Assembly: GCF_000347035.1 (NCBI RefSeq)
Contig: NZ_ANIJ01000047.1
Location: 191,501 to 255,500, forward strand
From: Leptospira sp. B5-022
GTDB taxonomy: Bacteria; Spirochaetota; Leptospiria; Leptospirales; Leptospiraceae
DNA: 64,000 nt
Reading direction: 5' to 3'
Below are positions 9,104 through 18,673 of this stretch, in pieces. A model generated the notes under the pieces. The model had not been told where the DNA came from and did no database searches. It saw nothing but the letters and a program-made list of their open reading frames with translations. The position numbers and the translations under genes were made by a program. Positions within the stretch are counted from its first letter, which is position 1; each line of letters opens with the position of its first letter.

Positions 9104-10564
9104 ATGCGAGACTTCCAATCGGAACACGAACAAGATATACTCGATAAAACTTCCGATAAAAAAAACAGAAGTTGGATCCTTCTTTCTATTTTTGCAGCGT
9201 CCGCGTTCTTATTCCCCTTCGGGACCCTGGTCTTTCCGGAAACGATCCCTTTTGAAACGACTAGCGAAGATAAAAAGGGAAGTTCAATCTATAAATCCAA
9301 CCAAACTACCGATACGGCCAGCGCCTCGACAAGTGCGGCCCCGAATTCCGGAAAGGTCATAGATTGGGATGTGGATCGTTTGACTGAATATGCGATTTCC
9401 AATAACCCTCTGTATTTATCCGAAAAACAAAATATGGGGATCGAAAGAGGACGGGTGATCACCGCTTCCTTATATCGAAATCCGGTCATTCAATTCCAGC
9501 AACAGTTCATCGGTGGAACTCCTAACTCCCAGGGGGGAAGTCCTGAGACCGCACCCGGAATGTACCAAGAAGTGGACGTGTATGGGGTCGTACCTCTTAG
9601 GACCAGAGTGGCCAAAAAATCATTCGAAGCATCCATCCAGGATTTCAGGAATTTCGACCGTATTTTCCGAATGAGACTCCGCCAAAATTATTGGGCATTC
9701 GTATTTCTCACCCTTTTAGTGGACACCAACAAGGAATTCTACGAAAATTACAGCGATCTTTTGGAACTCACAAAGTTTAGAGTGCAGAAAGGGGATATCT
9801 CTCCTTTGGAATTCGAACGTTTGGAGTTGGAAAGGATACAGGTAGAAAAATTCTACCGTGATGCGATCGTTCGCAGACAAGTTATCGAAAAAGACTTACG
9901 CATTCTCACCGGTTTATCGGAAGAAGAAGGTGTATTCGCATTCAAAGTGGATTCCATGAAATTCAGGCCATTGGAAGAAATGGGACTTCATTTAAAAGAG
10001 GACTTTCCTTCCATAGAACGCCCTGACGTAACCGCCTTGGAACAAAGACTCCAAGAGAAGAAGATGAATATAGAACTGCAAAGAAGGGAGTCCTTCGGCT
10101 GGTTGCAATTAGGCGGAGAATGGAGAGTCAAAGGTGGGGAAAATTATGGAGGAGTATTCGCCTCCATACCTATTCCTTTAAATGATAGAGGTCAAGGAAA
10201 AGTATATTCCGCAAAAGAAGAATATAGAAAATTCGAATTGGCCCTGGACGCAAAAAAAAGGGAAGTAATCGCCGAGATAGAAGCCGCAAAAAAAGAACTC
10301 TTGGCGAGAGAGGAACTTTTAACCAAATACGAAAGGATCAACTTGCTCCAAAAGAACAAACAATTGGAAGAGAAGTCCAGAATAGCATATGTCCGCGGCG
10401 CCTCCGATCAAGTAACCTTCCTCCAAGCGGAAAAAAATTACCTCACTATCCTTAGGGAATATTACGATTTATTGTATTTATATTTTAACGCGGTGGAAAA
10501 CTACAAGGCCGCAACCGGAAAAATCGCGGAAATTTCTTCTGCAAACAAGGCGAAGGGAGAATGA
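9104..10564 (+). CDS. TolC-family outer-membrane efflux protein (CusC/CzcC-like)
   Basis: A 486-residue outer-membrane channel subunit for tripartite efflux. Long heptad-like helices (about 170-270 and 350-470) and the paired internal repeat of the OEP family are visible, including LTKFRVQKGDISPLEFERLE and the matching RIAYVRGASDQVTFLQAEKN, each the classic helix turn after the 'G' . The N-terminus is unusual: about 25 charged residues precede the hydrophobic export segment WILLSIFAASAFLFPFG. The ribosome site AAGGAAAGAGG abuts the ATG. Its stop overlaps the adaptor gene by 4 nt. No inner-membrane pump follows. Confidence 0.85.
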   Translation: MRDFQSEHEQDILDKTSDKKNRSWILLSIFAASAFLFPFGTLVFPETIPFETTSEDKKGSSIYKSNQTTDTASASTSAAPNSGKVIDWDVDRLTEYAISNNPLYLSEKQNMGIERGRVITASLYRNPVIQFQQQFIGGTPNSQGGSPETAPGMYQEVDVYGVVPLRTRVAKKSFEASIQDFRNFDRIFRMRLRQNYWAFVFLTLLVDTNKEFYENYSDLLELTKFRVQKGDISPLEFERLELERIQVEKFYRDAIVRRQVIEKDLRILTGLSEEEGVFAFKVDSMKFRPLEEMGLHLKEDFPSIERPDVTALEQRLQEKKMNIELQRRESFGWLQLGGEWRVKGGENYGGVFASIPIPLNDRGQGKVYSAKEEYRKFELALDAKKREVIAEIEAAKKELLAREELLTKYERINLLQKNKQLEEKSRIAYVRGASDQVTFLQAEKNYLTILREYYDLLYLYFNAVENYKAATGKIAEISSANKAKGE

Positions 10565-11748
10565 AAATGAAACTATTATTCCAAAAATATAAAGTTCTGA
10601 TCGTTTTAGCCTTGGGGATCACGATCGTATTTTTCGGGTTCAAATACTTTTCCAAAAAGAAACCCGAAAAAAAGATCACGGAAGAGAACAAAAGTATATT
10701 CACGGTCCCGGAAGACGTATTACGAAGACATCCTCTCACTTACGTCGGTTTAAAAGAAGTCTCTCAATTCGAAGAACTGGCATTGCCCGGTAGGATTACT
10801 TACGATCCGGAAAGTATGGCAAAGGTTGGCTCTCAGGTCGAAGCCAGGATCAAAAAAGTTTTAGTCAAAGAAGGAGATCGAGTGAGCCAAGGATCACCTT
10901 TGGCGATTCTTTCCTCCATCCAATTGGGAGAAGTGGAAGCCGCTTACGTTAAAGCAAGGGCTTCCTTGGATGCATTAAAAATGCAAGCGGATCGTGCTAA
11001 GGAACTTTTTGAAATGAAAGTTACTTCTGCAAAAGAATACGAGTTCGCCACCATGCAATATAAAACCGCAAAAACGGAAGTGGAGACCACTCGTATAAAA
11101 CTGGACAATTACGGTCTAACCCCTTCCGAAATAGAAGGAATCGAAAGAGGGATCTATGTTTCTTCCAACTTGATCCTGAGAAGTCCTATCAACGGAGAAG
11201 TTACGGAAAGAAAAGCCATCCTAGGGCAACAGGTGACTCGTAACGAAGAACTATTTACGATCGCAAACTTAAGTCATCTTTGGGTCTTACTGGACGTGTA
11301 TGAAAAGGATCTAGGCGGGGTGAAAGAAGGCGCTCAGGCTACCATCTTCCCTCTAGGAGACGAACACAGCAGTGTTCAGATATTAGGGAAAGTGGCTTAC
11401 GTAGGAACGGTTTTGGATAGCGTAAAACGTACTGCGAAACTCAGGATCATGGTCTCCAATAAAGGAAATAAATTAAAGCCTGGTCAAACGGTTACTGCAA
11501 AAGTAGCCGGCCTTGTGGTAAGCACCGGAGGCGGAAAACGTAAGATGATCCCTCTAGAAGCTGTCCATGAGATAGAAGGAAAATTTTTCGTATTCATTCC
11601 TCGTGGAGAAGGTAATTTCGAAGCGGTTAGCGTAGTTGTAGGGGACACGATAGAAGACGATATTATCATCTTAGGTGGACTTCCGGACGGCGCCGAAGTC
11701 GTTTCGAAAGGTTCATTCGTGCTCAAAAGCGAATTTATGAAGTTTTAG
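10561..11748 (+). CDS. efflux periplasmic adaptor (membrane-fusion) protein, CusB/CzcB-like
   Basis: A 395-residue RND/HlyD-type membrane-fusion protein linking an inner-membrane pump to TolC. One N-terminal membrane helix (about residues 12-30), a split lipoyl/barrel-sandwich domain (VGSQVEARIKKVLVKEGDRV near 90-110 and LRSPINGEVTERKAILGQ near 200-218), an alpha-hairpin between them and beta-barrel/MP domains to the C-terminus. The style matches heavy-metal efflux adaptors, but no metal-binding Met/His cluster is seen. The next gene is lexA, so the expected RND pump (CusA/CzcA) is absent from the operon and would have to be supplied elsewhere. Confidence 0.87.
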   Translation: MKMKLLFQKYKVLIVLALGITIVFFGFKYFSKKKPEKKITEENKSIFTVPEDVLRRHPLTYVGLKEVSQFEELALPGRITYDPESMAKVGSQVEARIKKVLVKEGDRVSQGSPLAILSSIQLGEVEAAYVKARASLDALKMQADRAKELFEMKVTSAKEYEFATMQYKTAKTEVETTRIKLDNYGLTPSEIEGIERGIYVSSNLILRSPINGEVTERKAILGQQVTRNEELFTIANLSHLWVLLDVYEKDLGGVKEGAQATIFPLGDEHSSVQILGKVAYVGTVLDSVKRTAKLRIMVSNKGNKLKPGQTVTAKVAGLVVSTGGGKRKMIPLEAVHEIEGKFFVFIPRGEGNFEAVSVVVGDTIEDDIIILGGLPDGAEVVSKGSFVLKSEFMKF

Positions 11749-11803
11749 ATCTGTTACCAAAAAAGTACTTGCACAACATTTATTCACTAATAACTTGTTA
11801 AGC

Positions 11804-12412
11804 ATGAAAGATCTAACGGAAAAGCAACTCGCAGTTTTACATTTTATTACCAATGTGATCAAAGAAAGGGGCTTTCCACCGACGATCCGAGAGATTGGAG
11901 ATGAGTTTGGGATCACTGCAAAAGGTGCTTACGATCACCTGAAAGCCATCGAGAAAAAAGGATACCTCAAGACCTCCAAAAATCAATCCAGAGCTATAGA
12001 GCTTACCCGCCAAAGTCCATTCGAAAGTTTACCGGTTCCTACCCCAAGTATCCCGCTCTTAGGTAGAGTAGCCGCCGGACTCCCCATCCTGGCCGAAGAA
12101 AATATCGAAGCGTATATCCCAGTTCCGGAAGAGATGGCCTCCAAAGGGATTACGTTCGCTTTGAAAGTGCAAGGGGATTCCATGATAGAAGCTGGGATCA
12201 ACGACGGAGACGTGGCAATTATCCAGAAAAAGGATATAGCCAGAAATGGGGAGATCGTTGTGGCGCTGATCGAGGACGAGGCGACTTTAAAAGTTTATTT
12301 TAAAGAAGCGGATCATATTCGTCTGGAAGCTAGAAATCCAAAATACAAACCCATTCGTAGTAAGAAAGTAACCATCGTAGGAAAGTTGATCGGTCTTTAT
12401 CGTACCTATTGA
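11804..12412 (+). CDS. lexA: LexA repressor, SOS regulator
   Basis: A 202-residue autocleaving repressor of DNA-damage genes. The N-terminal winged-helix domain includes PPTIREIGDEFGITAKGAYDHL (about residues 25-46). The cleavage site Ala91-Gly92 lies in GRVAAGLP, and the Ser126 (GDSM) / Lys163 (TLKVYF) dyad for self-cleavage is intact. I chose the ATG at 11804 (MKDLTEKQ) because that is the usual leptospiral LexA N-terminus; an in-frame TTG nine bases upstream would add only three residues. The 55 bp upstream carry no obvious TTTG-N5-CAAA box, the operator described for Leptospira. A TolC/adaptor operon precedes it. Confidence 0.96.
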   Translation: MKDLTEKQLAVLHFITNVIKERGFPPTIREIGDEFGITAKGAYDHLKAIEKKGYLKTSKNQSRAIELTRQSPFESLPVPTPSIPLLGRVAAGLPILAEENIEAYIPVPEEMASKGITFALKVQGDSMIEAGINDGDVAIIQKKDIARNGEIVVALIEDEATLKVYFKEADHIRLEARNPKYKPIRSKKVTIVGKLIGLYRTY

Positions 12413-12471
12413 CCAACACTTCGGATTTCGGAGTTGACATTAGCCCTTGAGAGAGGAAAGATTTTGAAAGA

Positions 12472-12774
12472 GTGAACTATCTTTCCTTTTTCCGCGTATT
12501 CGCGGCCTTCTTCCTTTTATTTCTATTATTCGATTGTGCCTCCCGAAAAAAAGAGATCGGTGACAGGGACTTAAAACTTGTACTTGAATATCTGACCGAG
12601 GCCCGCCTTGCGGAAAGATTGAATTACACCTCCGAACAATCCATTCGAAAGGATCCCGAAATTTTGGAAGCTGCCTGCGAGAGATATCAACTAGATAAGG
12701 ATTCCGTAATGGAACAAATTCGAATCAAATATCCGAAGACATACTTCGCATTGGTCGGCAAAAATGAAGAATAA
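12472..12774 (+). CDS. small predicted lipoprotein upstream of ctpA
   Basis: A 100-residue exported protein with a GTG start at 12472 (a purine-rich AGAGGAAAG lies just upstream). The N-terminal FFRVFAAFFLLFLLFDC gives a lipobox with Cys22; the remainder is a charged helical body (DLKLVLEYLTEARLAERLNY). It overlaps the ctpA start by 11 nt, so the two are translationally coupled and may act together in the periplasm. No family recognised. Confidence 0.7.
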   Translation: MNYLSFFRVFAAFFLLFLLFDCASRKKEIGDRDLKLVLEYLTEARLAERLNYTSEQSIRKDPEILEAACERYQLDKDSVMEQIRIKYPKTYFALVGKNEE

Positions 12775-14131
12775 GGAAAGATTCGCCTGGGCCGCTTTGG
12801 TTCTGATCCTATTTACCACACTCGTATTCCGACCGGTACAAGCAAAAGCGGTTTCCGAAACCGCCGAAAAATACCTGCAATTATTCCATGAAGTTTTCGG
12901 ACTCATGCAAAACGGTTATGTGGAAACCGTAGATGAGGAAAAAGCGTTCTTAGGTGCGATCAAAGGAATGTTGGGATCTTTGGGAGATCCTCATTCTACT
13001 TTTTTGGAAGAAGAAGAATACAGACAGATGCGGGAAGAAACTCGCGGATCTTTCGGTGGAGTCGGAATGGAAGTGGCTTATACCGACGGAGCTATTGTAG
13101 TAGTCTCTCCTATCGAAGACACTCCTGCAATGAAAGCAGGGATCTTGCCTCAAGATAGGATCATCGAGATAGACGGAAAAAGTACGGCAAATTTGGGCTA
13201 TGCAGAAGGGATCAGACTCATGCGTGGAAAGCCGGGAAGTTCCGTAAGTATCAAGGTGGAAAGGAAAAATATCAAAGAACCTTTACAATTCACTTTAGTA
13301 CGCGAAAATATTAAAATACGTTATGTTCGTTCTTTCTTTTTTGAAAAGGAAAAAGTGGGTTATCTCCGTTTGAACCAATTTATGGGAGAAAACACATTAG
13401 AAGAATTTAAAAAACATCTAAAGTCTCTCGCGGATAAAAAATCGGAAGGACTGATCGTCGACCTGAGAATGAACCCCGGGGGTTTATTGCCCTTATCTGT
13501 TGCATTGTCCGATATTTTTCTTCCGGAAGGATTGGATATAGTTTCCGTGAAAGGAAGAGGAGGGGAACTTGCCGACGTTTCCAAGTCCACAAACAAGGGA
13601 GACAAATATACTTCCATACCTTTGGTCGTTTTAATCAACGAAGGTTCCGCATCCGCATCCGAAATTTTTGCGGGAGCCATCCAGGACCATAAAAGAGGAA
13701 AAATTGTAGGGGTTACGTCTTTTGGAAAAGGTTCCGTTCAGATCGTGTATCCGCTTTCTTTCGGAATGGCCGTAAAGCTCACCGTCCAAAAATATTATAC
13801 TCCTTCCGGTAAATCTCTTCATGGAAAAGGAATACAGCCCGATGTGACTGTAAAAGGAATAGAACCGAACGAAGACGATCGTTTTTATCTCAGAAAAATG
13901 AGCGAGAAAAAGTTACTCGATCAACTTGTTTCCAAGTATCCGGATTATAATGAGCAGAATTTCGTAAATTTCGAAAAGGCACTGAAAGAGCATGGGATCA
14001 AACTTAGTTCAGATGTCGCAAAAGCGGTTTATAAAAATAAAACCCAAGCGGAAAAAGACAGAACTATGACCGATTTGGAATTGGATCCACAATTGAAAAA
14101 AGCGGTGGATCTACTTTCTTCCAAATCTTAA
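12764..14131 (+). CDS. ctpA: C-terminal processing protease, S41 family
   Basis: A 455-residue periplasmic serine protease that trims or degrades proteins from their C-terminus. Signal/anchor helix at about residues 9-27; PDZ domain at about 95-180 ([20 protein letters not shown] onward); catalytic domain with LRMNPGG (235-241), the nucleophile in GSASASE (294-300) and Lys322 in FGKGSVQ, the Ser-Lys dyad of CtpA/Prc. Length is as expected for CtpA. It follows a coupled small lipoprotein and precedes tsaD by 4 bp. Confidence 0.95.
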   Translation: MKNKERFAWAALVLILFTTLVFRPVQAKAVSETAEKYLQLFHEVFGLMQNGYVETVDEEKAFLGAIKGMLGSLGDPHSTFLEEEEYRQMREETRGSFGGVGMEVAYTDGAIVVVSPIEDTPAMKAGILPQDRIIEIDGKSTANLGYAEGIRLMRGKPGSSVSIKVERKNIKEPLQFTLVRENIKIRYVRSFFFEKEKVGYLRLNQFMGENTLEEFKKHLKSLADKKSEGLIVDLRMNPGGLLPLSVALSDIFLPEGLDIVSVKGRGGELADVSKSTNKGDKYTSIPLVVLINEGSASASEIFAGAIQDHKRGKIVGVTSFGKGSVQIVYPLSFGMAVKLTVQKYYTPSGKSLHGKGIQPDVTVKGIEPNEDDRFYLRKMSEKKLLDQLVSKYPDYNEQNFVNFEKALKEHGIKLSSDVAKAVYKNKTQAEKDRTMTDLELDPQLKKAVDLLSSKS

Positions 14132-14135
14132 AACT

Positions 14136-15152
14136 ATGATCGGTCTTGGAATAGAGACTAGCTGCGATGAAACTAGTCTTGCTATCGTAAAAAACGGGAA
14201 AGAATTACTTTCCCTTAAAATTTTCAGTCAGATAGATCTGCATAAACCTTTTCGAGGTATTGTTCCGGAGATCGCGTCTCGCGCTCATCTGGAAAAGATC
14301 AATCCTTTACTTTCGGAAGTTTTGGAAGAATCCGGACTGAAACTTTCCGATCTGGACTACGTTGCCGTGACTAGATCTCCCGGTTTGACAGGTTCCCTTA
14401 TGATCGGGGCACAATTAGCTAGGTCCATCCACGCGGTGTACGGAACGCCTATCGTTCCCCTTTGTCATTTGCAGGCTCACTTCGCGGTATTACATTTAGA
14501 AGGAGTGGAGCCCGTCTTTCCGGTGTTAGGTTTACTTCTTTCCGGCGGGAATTCCGCAATCTTTAAGATCCCACATTTCGGCAAAATGGAAGTGGTGGGA
14601 GATACGATGGACGACGCTTTGGGAGAGGCATTCGATAAGGTGGCCGGCCTATTGTCCTTGCCTTATCCGGGCGGACCTCCGATCGAAAAAGAAGCATCTA
14701 AGTATGTCCCTAGTCCTAAGGAAAAAGATCTTTTGCCTCCTTTGCTTAGGAACCTAGAGCAGGATCGAGTGGCGTTTTCTTTTTCCGGCTTAAAAACTGC
14801 GGTCTCTCATTTAATCGCGAAACAACCGGAACTTTCCACTCAGGCGGTATGTTATCATTTCCAAAAGACGGCTTTCGAGCTTGTGGAAAGAAATTTAAAA
14901 CGTGCAGTCTCCATTACCGGGATCAAAAGGATCCTGGCAGGAGGAGGGGTCTTGGCGAATTCCACACTTCGTAACAGATTATCCCAATTCGCGGAAAAAA
15001 ATTCCCTGGAATTTTTTTCTCCCCAAAAAAAGATCTACTGCACGGATAATGGCGCCATGGTTGCCGCCCTCGGTTATTATCTGTTTCAGCAGGGATATTC
15101 TAAGAGTTTGGACTTTACCGTAAGTCCGGTAAGGCAGGAGACCTATATATGA
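14136..15152 (+). CDS. tsaD: tRNA N6-adenosine threonylcarbamoyltransferase
   Basis: A 338-residue TsaD/Kae1/Gcp protein that transfers threonylcarbamoyl to A37 of ANN-decoding tRNAs with TsaB and TsaE. N-terminal [14 protein letters not shown], metal-binding His111 and His115 in [10 protein letters not shown], the GGNSAIF nucleotide segment and the C-terminal [12 protein letters not shown] motif are all present. Its stop overlaps pssA (ATGA). The TsaB and TsaE partners are not in this window. Confidence 0.97.
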   Translation: MIGLGIETSCDETSLAIVKNGKELLSLKIFSQIDLHKPFRGIVPEIASRAHLEKINPLLSEVLEESGLKLSDLDYVAVTRSPGLTGSLMIGAQLARSIHAVYGTPIVPLCHLQAHFAVLHLEGVEPVFPVLGLLLSGGNSAIFKIPHFGKMEVVGDTMDDALGEAFDKVAGLLSLPYPGGPPIEKEASKYVPSPKEKDLLPPLLRNLEQDRVAFSFSGLKTAVSHLIAKQPELSTQAVCYHFQKTAFELVERNLKRAVSITGIKRILAGGGVLANSTLRNRLSQFAEKNSLEFFSPQKKIYCTDNGAMVAALGYYLFQQGYSKSLDFTVSPVRQETYI

Positions 15153-15907
15153 ATCGCAGGCTACATTGGATTCCAAATATGATCACTCTCGGAAACTTAA
15201 GTATGGGATTCGTTTCCATATTGATCGCTTCCGAGGCCACAGGGAACGGACCTCAATCCTATATACTCTCCGGATTTTTTATCTTACTCGCAGCGATCTG
15301 CGACGGATTGGATGGAATGGTGGCAAGAGCATTGGATGCAACGAGTGAACTCGGCGCCGATCTGGACAGCCTTGCGGATCTCACCGCTTTCGGTATCGCA
15401 CCCGGATTCCTTTTTTATAATATGGTTTTGGGAGAATACAAAGTGGACGTATTCGGAAAAGAGGATCTTTTCCCGATCGGAATGTTGATCGCGGCGATTT
15501 TCCCTGCTTGCGCCGCATATAGATTAGCAAGATTTAATGTGGCTCATGATCCTTCTTCTTTTACCGGATTACCTTCTCCGATCGCAGGAATTACGATCGG
15601 ATTTCTTCCGATCTTTTTAGGGAAAGATCATACTCTTCCTCATTGGCTCGGAATCCCTTTGTTTATACTGATCGCTTTTTTGATGGTTTCTAATATTCGT
15701 TATGGAAAACCTCAGGTGGCAATTCGTTCCAAACTGTCTCCGTTACGCGCCGGTTTGATGCTTGGCGCCGCTTTGATCGCCTTGTTCTTCGTGGGTTTTG
15801 CTCGTTGGCCTTGGCTTGTGTATGGATTGATCTGTCTATATATCTTCTCCGGGATTTTGACTTTCCTCATCCATATTCTGCAAGAGTTGAGAGTCAAACT
15901 GGACTAA
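15149..15907 (+). CDS. pssA: CDP-diacylglycerol-serine O-phosphatidyltransferase
   Basis: A 252-residue integral membrane enzyme that makes phosphatidylserine, the precursor of phosphatidylethanolamine, from CDP-diacylglycerol and L-serine. The CDP-alcohol phosphotransferase motif is complete: Asp55-Gly56, Ala59-Arg60, Gly69, Asp73 and Asp77. About eight hydrophobic segments follow or surround it, and the start [17 protein letters not shown] is the standard PssA N-terminus (type II, Bacillus-like). A strong hairpin terminator follows at 15933. Confidence 0.93.
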   Translation: MNRRLHWIPNMITLGNLSMGFVSILIASEATGNGPQSYILSGFFILLAAICDGLDGMVARALDATSELGADLDSLADLTAFGIAPGFLFYNMVLGEYKVDVFGKEDLFPIGMLIAAIFPACAAYRLARFNVAHDPSSFTGLPSPIAGITIGFLPIFLGKDHTLPHWLGIPLFILIAFLMVSNIRYGKPQVAIRSKLSPLRAGLMLGAALIALFFVGFARWPWLVYGLICLYIFSGILTFLIHILQELRVKLD

Positions 15908-15932
15908 AAATTTTTATTAAACATTAAGTTTT

Positions 15933-15972
15933 TATAAAGGAGAAGCAATCGAATGGGCGCTTCTCCTTTATA
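15933..15972. terminator. bidirectional intrinsic terminator between pssA and the convergent OM-protein gene
   Basis: A perfect 14-bp inverted repeat (TATAAAGGAGAAGC at 15933-15946 with its complement at 15959-15972) encloses a 12-nt loop. A T-rich tail lies on either side, so it can end pssA transcription on the plus strand and the outer-membrane pair on the minus strand. Confidence 0.85.
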
Positions 15973-15993
15973 TTTGTAATATGCCGTTGGTGC

Positions 15994-17292
15994 TTAATCG
16001 AAGAGCGGAATATACATCTGAAATCTCATACTTAAACCGTCTCCTTTGCCTTCCTTCTCTCGAGTGTGGCGGATATGGATCGCAAAGTAAGGATGAAAGA
16101 TCCTCAAGAAAGAATAAAAAGATTTATCCGTTACGACTAGTCCGGTTTCCTCCGGGGTGATGGATTCTTCTGCGAATGCTGGGAGTAAATTTTTTTCTTC
16201 CGCGTAGATCAGGCTAGAATAGATCTTCCAATTTTTACCGATAGAGATTTGTAATCCTGCTTCGGTCAGTCTATCTCCGTTTTTTCTCCACTCCTGTCCG
16301 ATCTCCCATCTCCAAAATTTTCTCTGATAGGATAGATATAAACCCTTTCCCCAAACCCAGGAAGAATGATCCGAAAAATGATAAGCCCTGGCTTGAGCAA
16401 GGATCGCAAACCAAGGAAATTCTATTATTTCCATCCTGCCTAAAGCGGATTGTGCGGAATAGATCTCTTTGCCGTCCGAAGAATATCGACTGGATTCCGC
16501 AAATTGTAATCTTCTATAAGCAGCCGGTTCCCAGACGAATCTGAAAATTTCCGCTTTTTCTTCCGGGTCTGTTCTTTCCGAAAGTTGGAATAATTGTTCC
16601 GCTCTTCCTCTAAATCCTGAGGCAAATATTCTTTTATCCTTCTCCTTATCCGACCAAGAGGCGGATACGATCCCTTGCAGATCCGTTTTGGTCCCGAAAA
16701 TTTCAGTTCGAAACCAGTAAGTTTTCTTTTCCGATTTTCTTTCTTCGGAAGAAGGAAATTCAAAAAGCATAAATCCTTCCTTCGTTTGGGGAGAATACGC
16801 GAGTTCCAAATAATTTTTATACGGTTTGAAGAAGAAGCCCGGCTGTTTGCCCGCTGAGTTCTCCGCATAATACGTTCCTAATATACTTTCCTTAAATTTT
16901 AGACCTAAAAATCCTGTTCTTACAGTCGGTTGTTCTAAAAACCAGAAGGATGAAAAATCGAATTTTTCCCTTAAAAAGAAAAAATGATTGAGAGGCCTAA
17001 ACCGATTTCCGTAAGAAAGATATATATTATTATTTTCGAATTGATAAGAACCTAAGTAAGTTTCCCCTCTTTTTTCTAAAAATACCTTATGTTTTGGACA
17101 ATCCGCATTCGGAAAGATAAAGAAAAAATCTTTTAAACAGACTTCTCCCCTAAACCAGACAGTCTCTTGTCTTTTTGTATAATACCTGGAATCGTATCCG
17201 GAAAAGGAAACTCCTGTGGAAAAAGGAGAAGGATTACTTTCCGCAAATAGAATATTCGAAAAAAGAAATAATAGAAGAAGGGATCTTTTCAT
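15994..17292 (-). CDS. predicted outer-membrane beta-barrel protein, unknown
   Basis: A 432-residue exported protein with signal peptide MKRSLLLLFLFSNILFAES. The mature part is dominated by alternating aromatic/polar stretches (for example WRWEIGQEWRKNGDRLTEAG, then GLQISIGKNWKIYSSLIYA) as in membrane beta strands with short turns, and finishes with FQMYIPLFD. One disulphide pair is possible in the N-terminal third (VCLKDF and ADCPKH). It starts immediately after the stop of the upstream gene (TGA-ATG, no gap), so the pair is one operon. I do not recognise a Pfam family. Confidence 0.65.
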   Translation of the reverse strand: MKRSLLLLFLFSNILFAESNPSPFSTGVSFSGYDSRYYTKRQETVWFRGEVCLKDFFFIFPNADCPKHKVFLEKRGETYLGSYQFENNNIYLSYGNRFRPLNHFFFLREKFDFSSFWFLEQPTVRTGFLGLKFKESILGTYYAENSAGKQPGFFFKPYKNYLELAYSPQTKEGFMLFEFPSSEERKSEKKTYWFRTEIFGTKTDLQGIVSASWSDKEKDKRIFASGFRGRAEQLFQLSERTDPEEKAEIFRFVWEPAAYRRLQFAESSRYSSDGKEIYSAQSALGRMEIIEFPWFAILAQARAYHFSDHSSWVWGKGLYLSYQRKFWRWEIGQEWRKNGDRLTEAGLQISIGKNWKIYSSLIYAEEKNLLPAFAEESITPEETGLVVTDKSFYSFLRIFHPYFAIHIRHTREKEGKGDGLSMRFQMYIPLFD

Positions 17293-18159
17293 TCAAAAAC
17301 CCCTTTTGGTGCGGATCAGTTTTTTGATTTTATTTCTTTTCGATTCCGGAGTTGAATCCAGATAGGCCTTGAATTTTTCAGCAGGTCCCTTGGAAAGTGA
17401 AGAAATGAAAATGGATTCTTGTAAGGAAAATCCAAATCTTAAAAGTTCTTCCGTTTCGAGAGAAGGGTATATATTCGTTCTTTCGACGGGAATTTGCGAT
17501 GTAGTTGCCGATTCGGGACCTTCTTCTTTTTTATAAAATGGAGAATATCCGAGTCCAACAATTCCGAGCGGATCTTTCCGGGATTCAAATCCTTCGATTT
17601 GTCCTAGAAATCCTTCCCAGTTCCAGTAAACCCCGATAGAGATCCTATCTTCCGGATCTGAAGAGCTGCTTTGGATCCTTTCGAGTCCTAAACCGATCCT
17701 AAATTCCGTGTCTCGAGAAGAGTTGAGTAATACTCCTAAGGAATTTTCTTCCCGGTCCTTTCTTCCGAAAAGATCCCAACTCAGTTTGGAGTTATAGATC
17801 CCTAGTGAAGTAAAATAAGAAGAAGGCTCAAAACCTCCCGTTCCGAACCTGACTCTAAAGCCGAAATTTTTATTTAGCTCTACTTGATAAGCTAAGGAAA
17901 CTGTTTCGAAAAATTTCCCTTCTTTGTTCCGGCCGCTGCGAACATAGGAGAGCCTATATTCTTCTTTGGATTCGAATGAGAATGGGAGCTGGAGTGAAAT
18001 TCCGGAGAGCGGAACTTCTTCTTTTCCATATATTCCAAAAAAGGATATTTCCCCTCCGTTCCACCAAGGTCGGAACCAGATTTCTGCCGGTATGTTTCGA
18101 TCGGACCCGAAAACAAACGTACTGGGGAGAAGAAGGATGGCTAAATAGGGGAACCTCAT
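17293..18159 (-). CDS. predicted exported outer-membrane-associated protein, unknown
   Basis: A 288-residue protein with signal peptide MRFPYLAILLLPSTFVFG. Residues about 30-220 are beta-rich with many aromatic/Gly strands; from about 240 the sequence turns helical and basic (GPAEKFKAYLDSTPESKRNK, then KKLIRTKRGF), which is odd for a barrel C-terminus and looks like a small soluble tail domain. It precedes the 432-residue barrel gene without a gap. Divergent from the radC operon; shared upstream region 18160-18446. Family unknown. Confidence 0.62.
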   Translation of the reverse strand: MRFPYLAILLLPSTFVFGSDRNIPAEIWFRPWWNGGEISFFGIYGKEEVPLSGISLQLPFSFESKEEYRLSYVRSGRNKEGKFFETVSLAYQVELNKNFGFRVRFGTGGFEPSSYFTSLGIYNSKLSWDLFGRKDREENSLGVLLNSSRDTEFRIGLGLERIQSSSSDPEDRISIGVYWNWEGFLGQIEGFESRKDPLGIVGLGYSPFYKKEEGPESATTSQIPVERTNIYPSLETEELLRFGFSLQESIFISSLSKGPAEKFKAYLDSTPESKRNKIKKLIRTKRGF

Positions 18160-18341
18160 TCCCGAGACGGGTCAAATATTGTCAGTGACGAGTGCGATTT
18201 TTACGGGACCGGTCTATTTTTTCCCAAAGAAAATCCGGTTCGAGGTCCGGATTTGTCCGGGTCAGAAGTAGAATGGATCTTGTGATGGAGAGAGTTCCGG
18301 GCAGAAGTTTGGAAATTTCTCTAAAAAAATACAGTAAACGC

Positions 18342-18370
18342 TTGACGGTTGCTATAAATGCGTATAGTAT
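18342..18370 (+). promoter_or_regulatory. sigma70-type promoter of the small protein-radC operon, flanked by inverted repeat
   Basis: TTGACG at 18342-18347 and TAGTAT at 18365-18370 are separated by exactly 17 bp. An ACGGTT/AACCGT inverted repeat (18345-18350 and 18377-18382) brackets the -10 region and could be an operator. The leader to the ATG at 18447 is about 70 nt. Confidence 0.7.
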
Positions 18371-18446
18371 ATTAATAACCGTTTAGTAGATTATTGGTGG
18401 TAAAATTTCAATTTATGTCGTCTAACTAGGCGAGGGAGAGAAAGTT

Positions 18447-18671
18447 ATGATGATTCGATCTCTACAAGATTCAGGTGCTTACGAGAGAAACCGTAAAGGT
18501 CTCGCTGGAGCAGGGTTCGATTGGAGGGAAAAAGTTCGTTCTTCTGAACCGAACTCTAAGACCTTCGCGGATTATTTGGAAGAATCCTTCCAAGGGGACT
18601 TGGTCCAGGACGGAAATTGGTTCTCTGAAACTCTTTCCGAGCTGAGCAAGAAGAACCTGAGAAAAATTTAA
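18447..18671 (+). CDS. small conserved-looking protein of unknown function, upstream of radC
   Basis: A 74-residue soluble, charged protein (MMIRSLQDSGAYERNR at the start, FADYLEESFQGD in the middle) with no membrane segment or cysteine. A good AGGGAGAGAAAG ribosome site, a clean promoter at 18342 and only 2 bp to radC support it being real. No family recognised; could be a small regulatory or adaptor protein. Confidence 0.65.
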   Translation: MMIRSLQDSGAYERNRKGLAGAGFDWREKVRSSEPNSKTFADYLEESFQGDLVQDGNWFSETLSELSKKNLRKI

Positions 18672-18673
18672 AC

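Noticed and set aside
9033..9146. 38-codon ORF before and overlapping the TolC gene
   Set aside because: No ribosome site and ends inside the TolC frame; probably chance.
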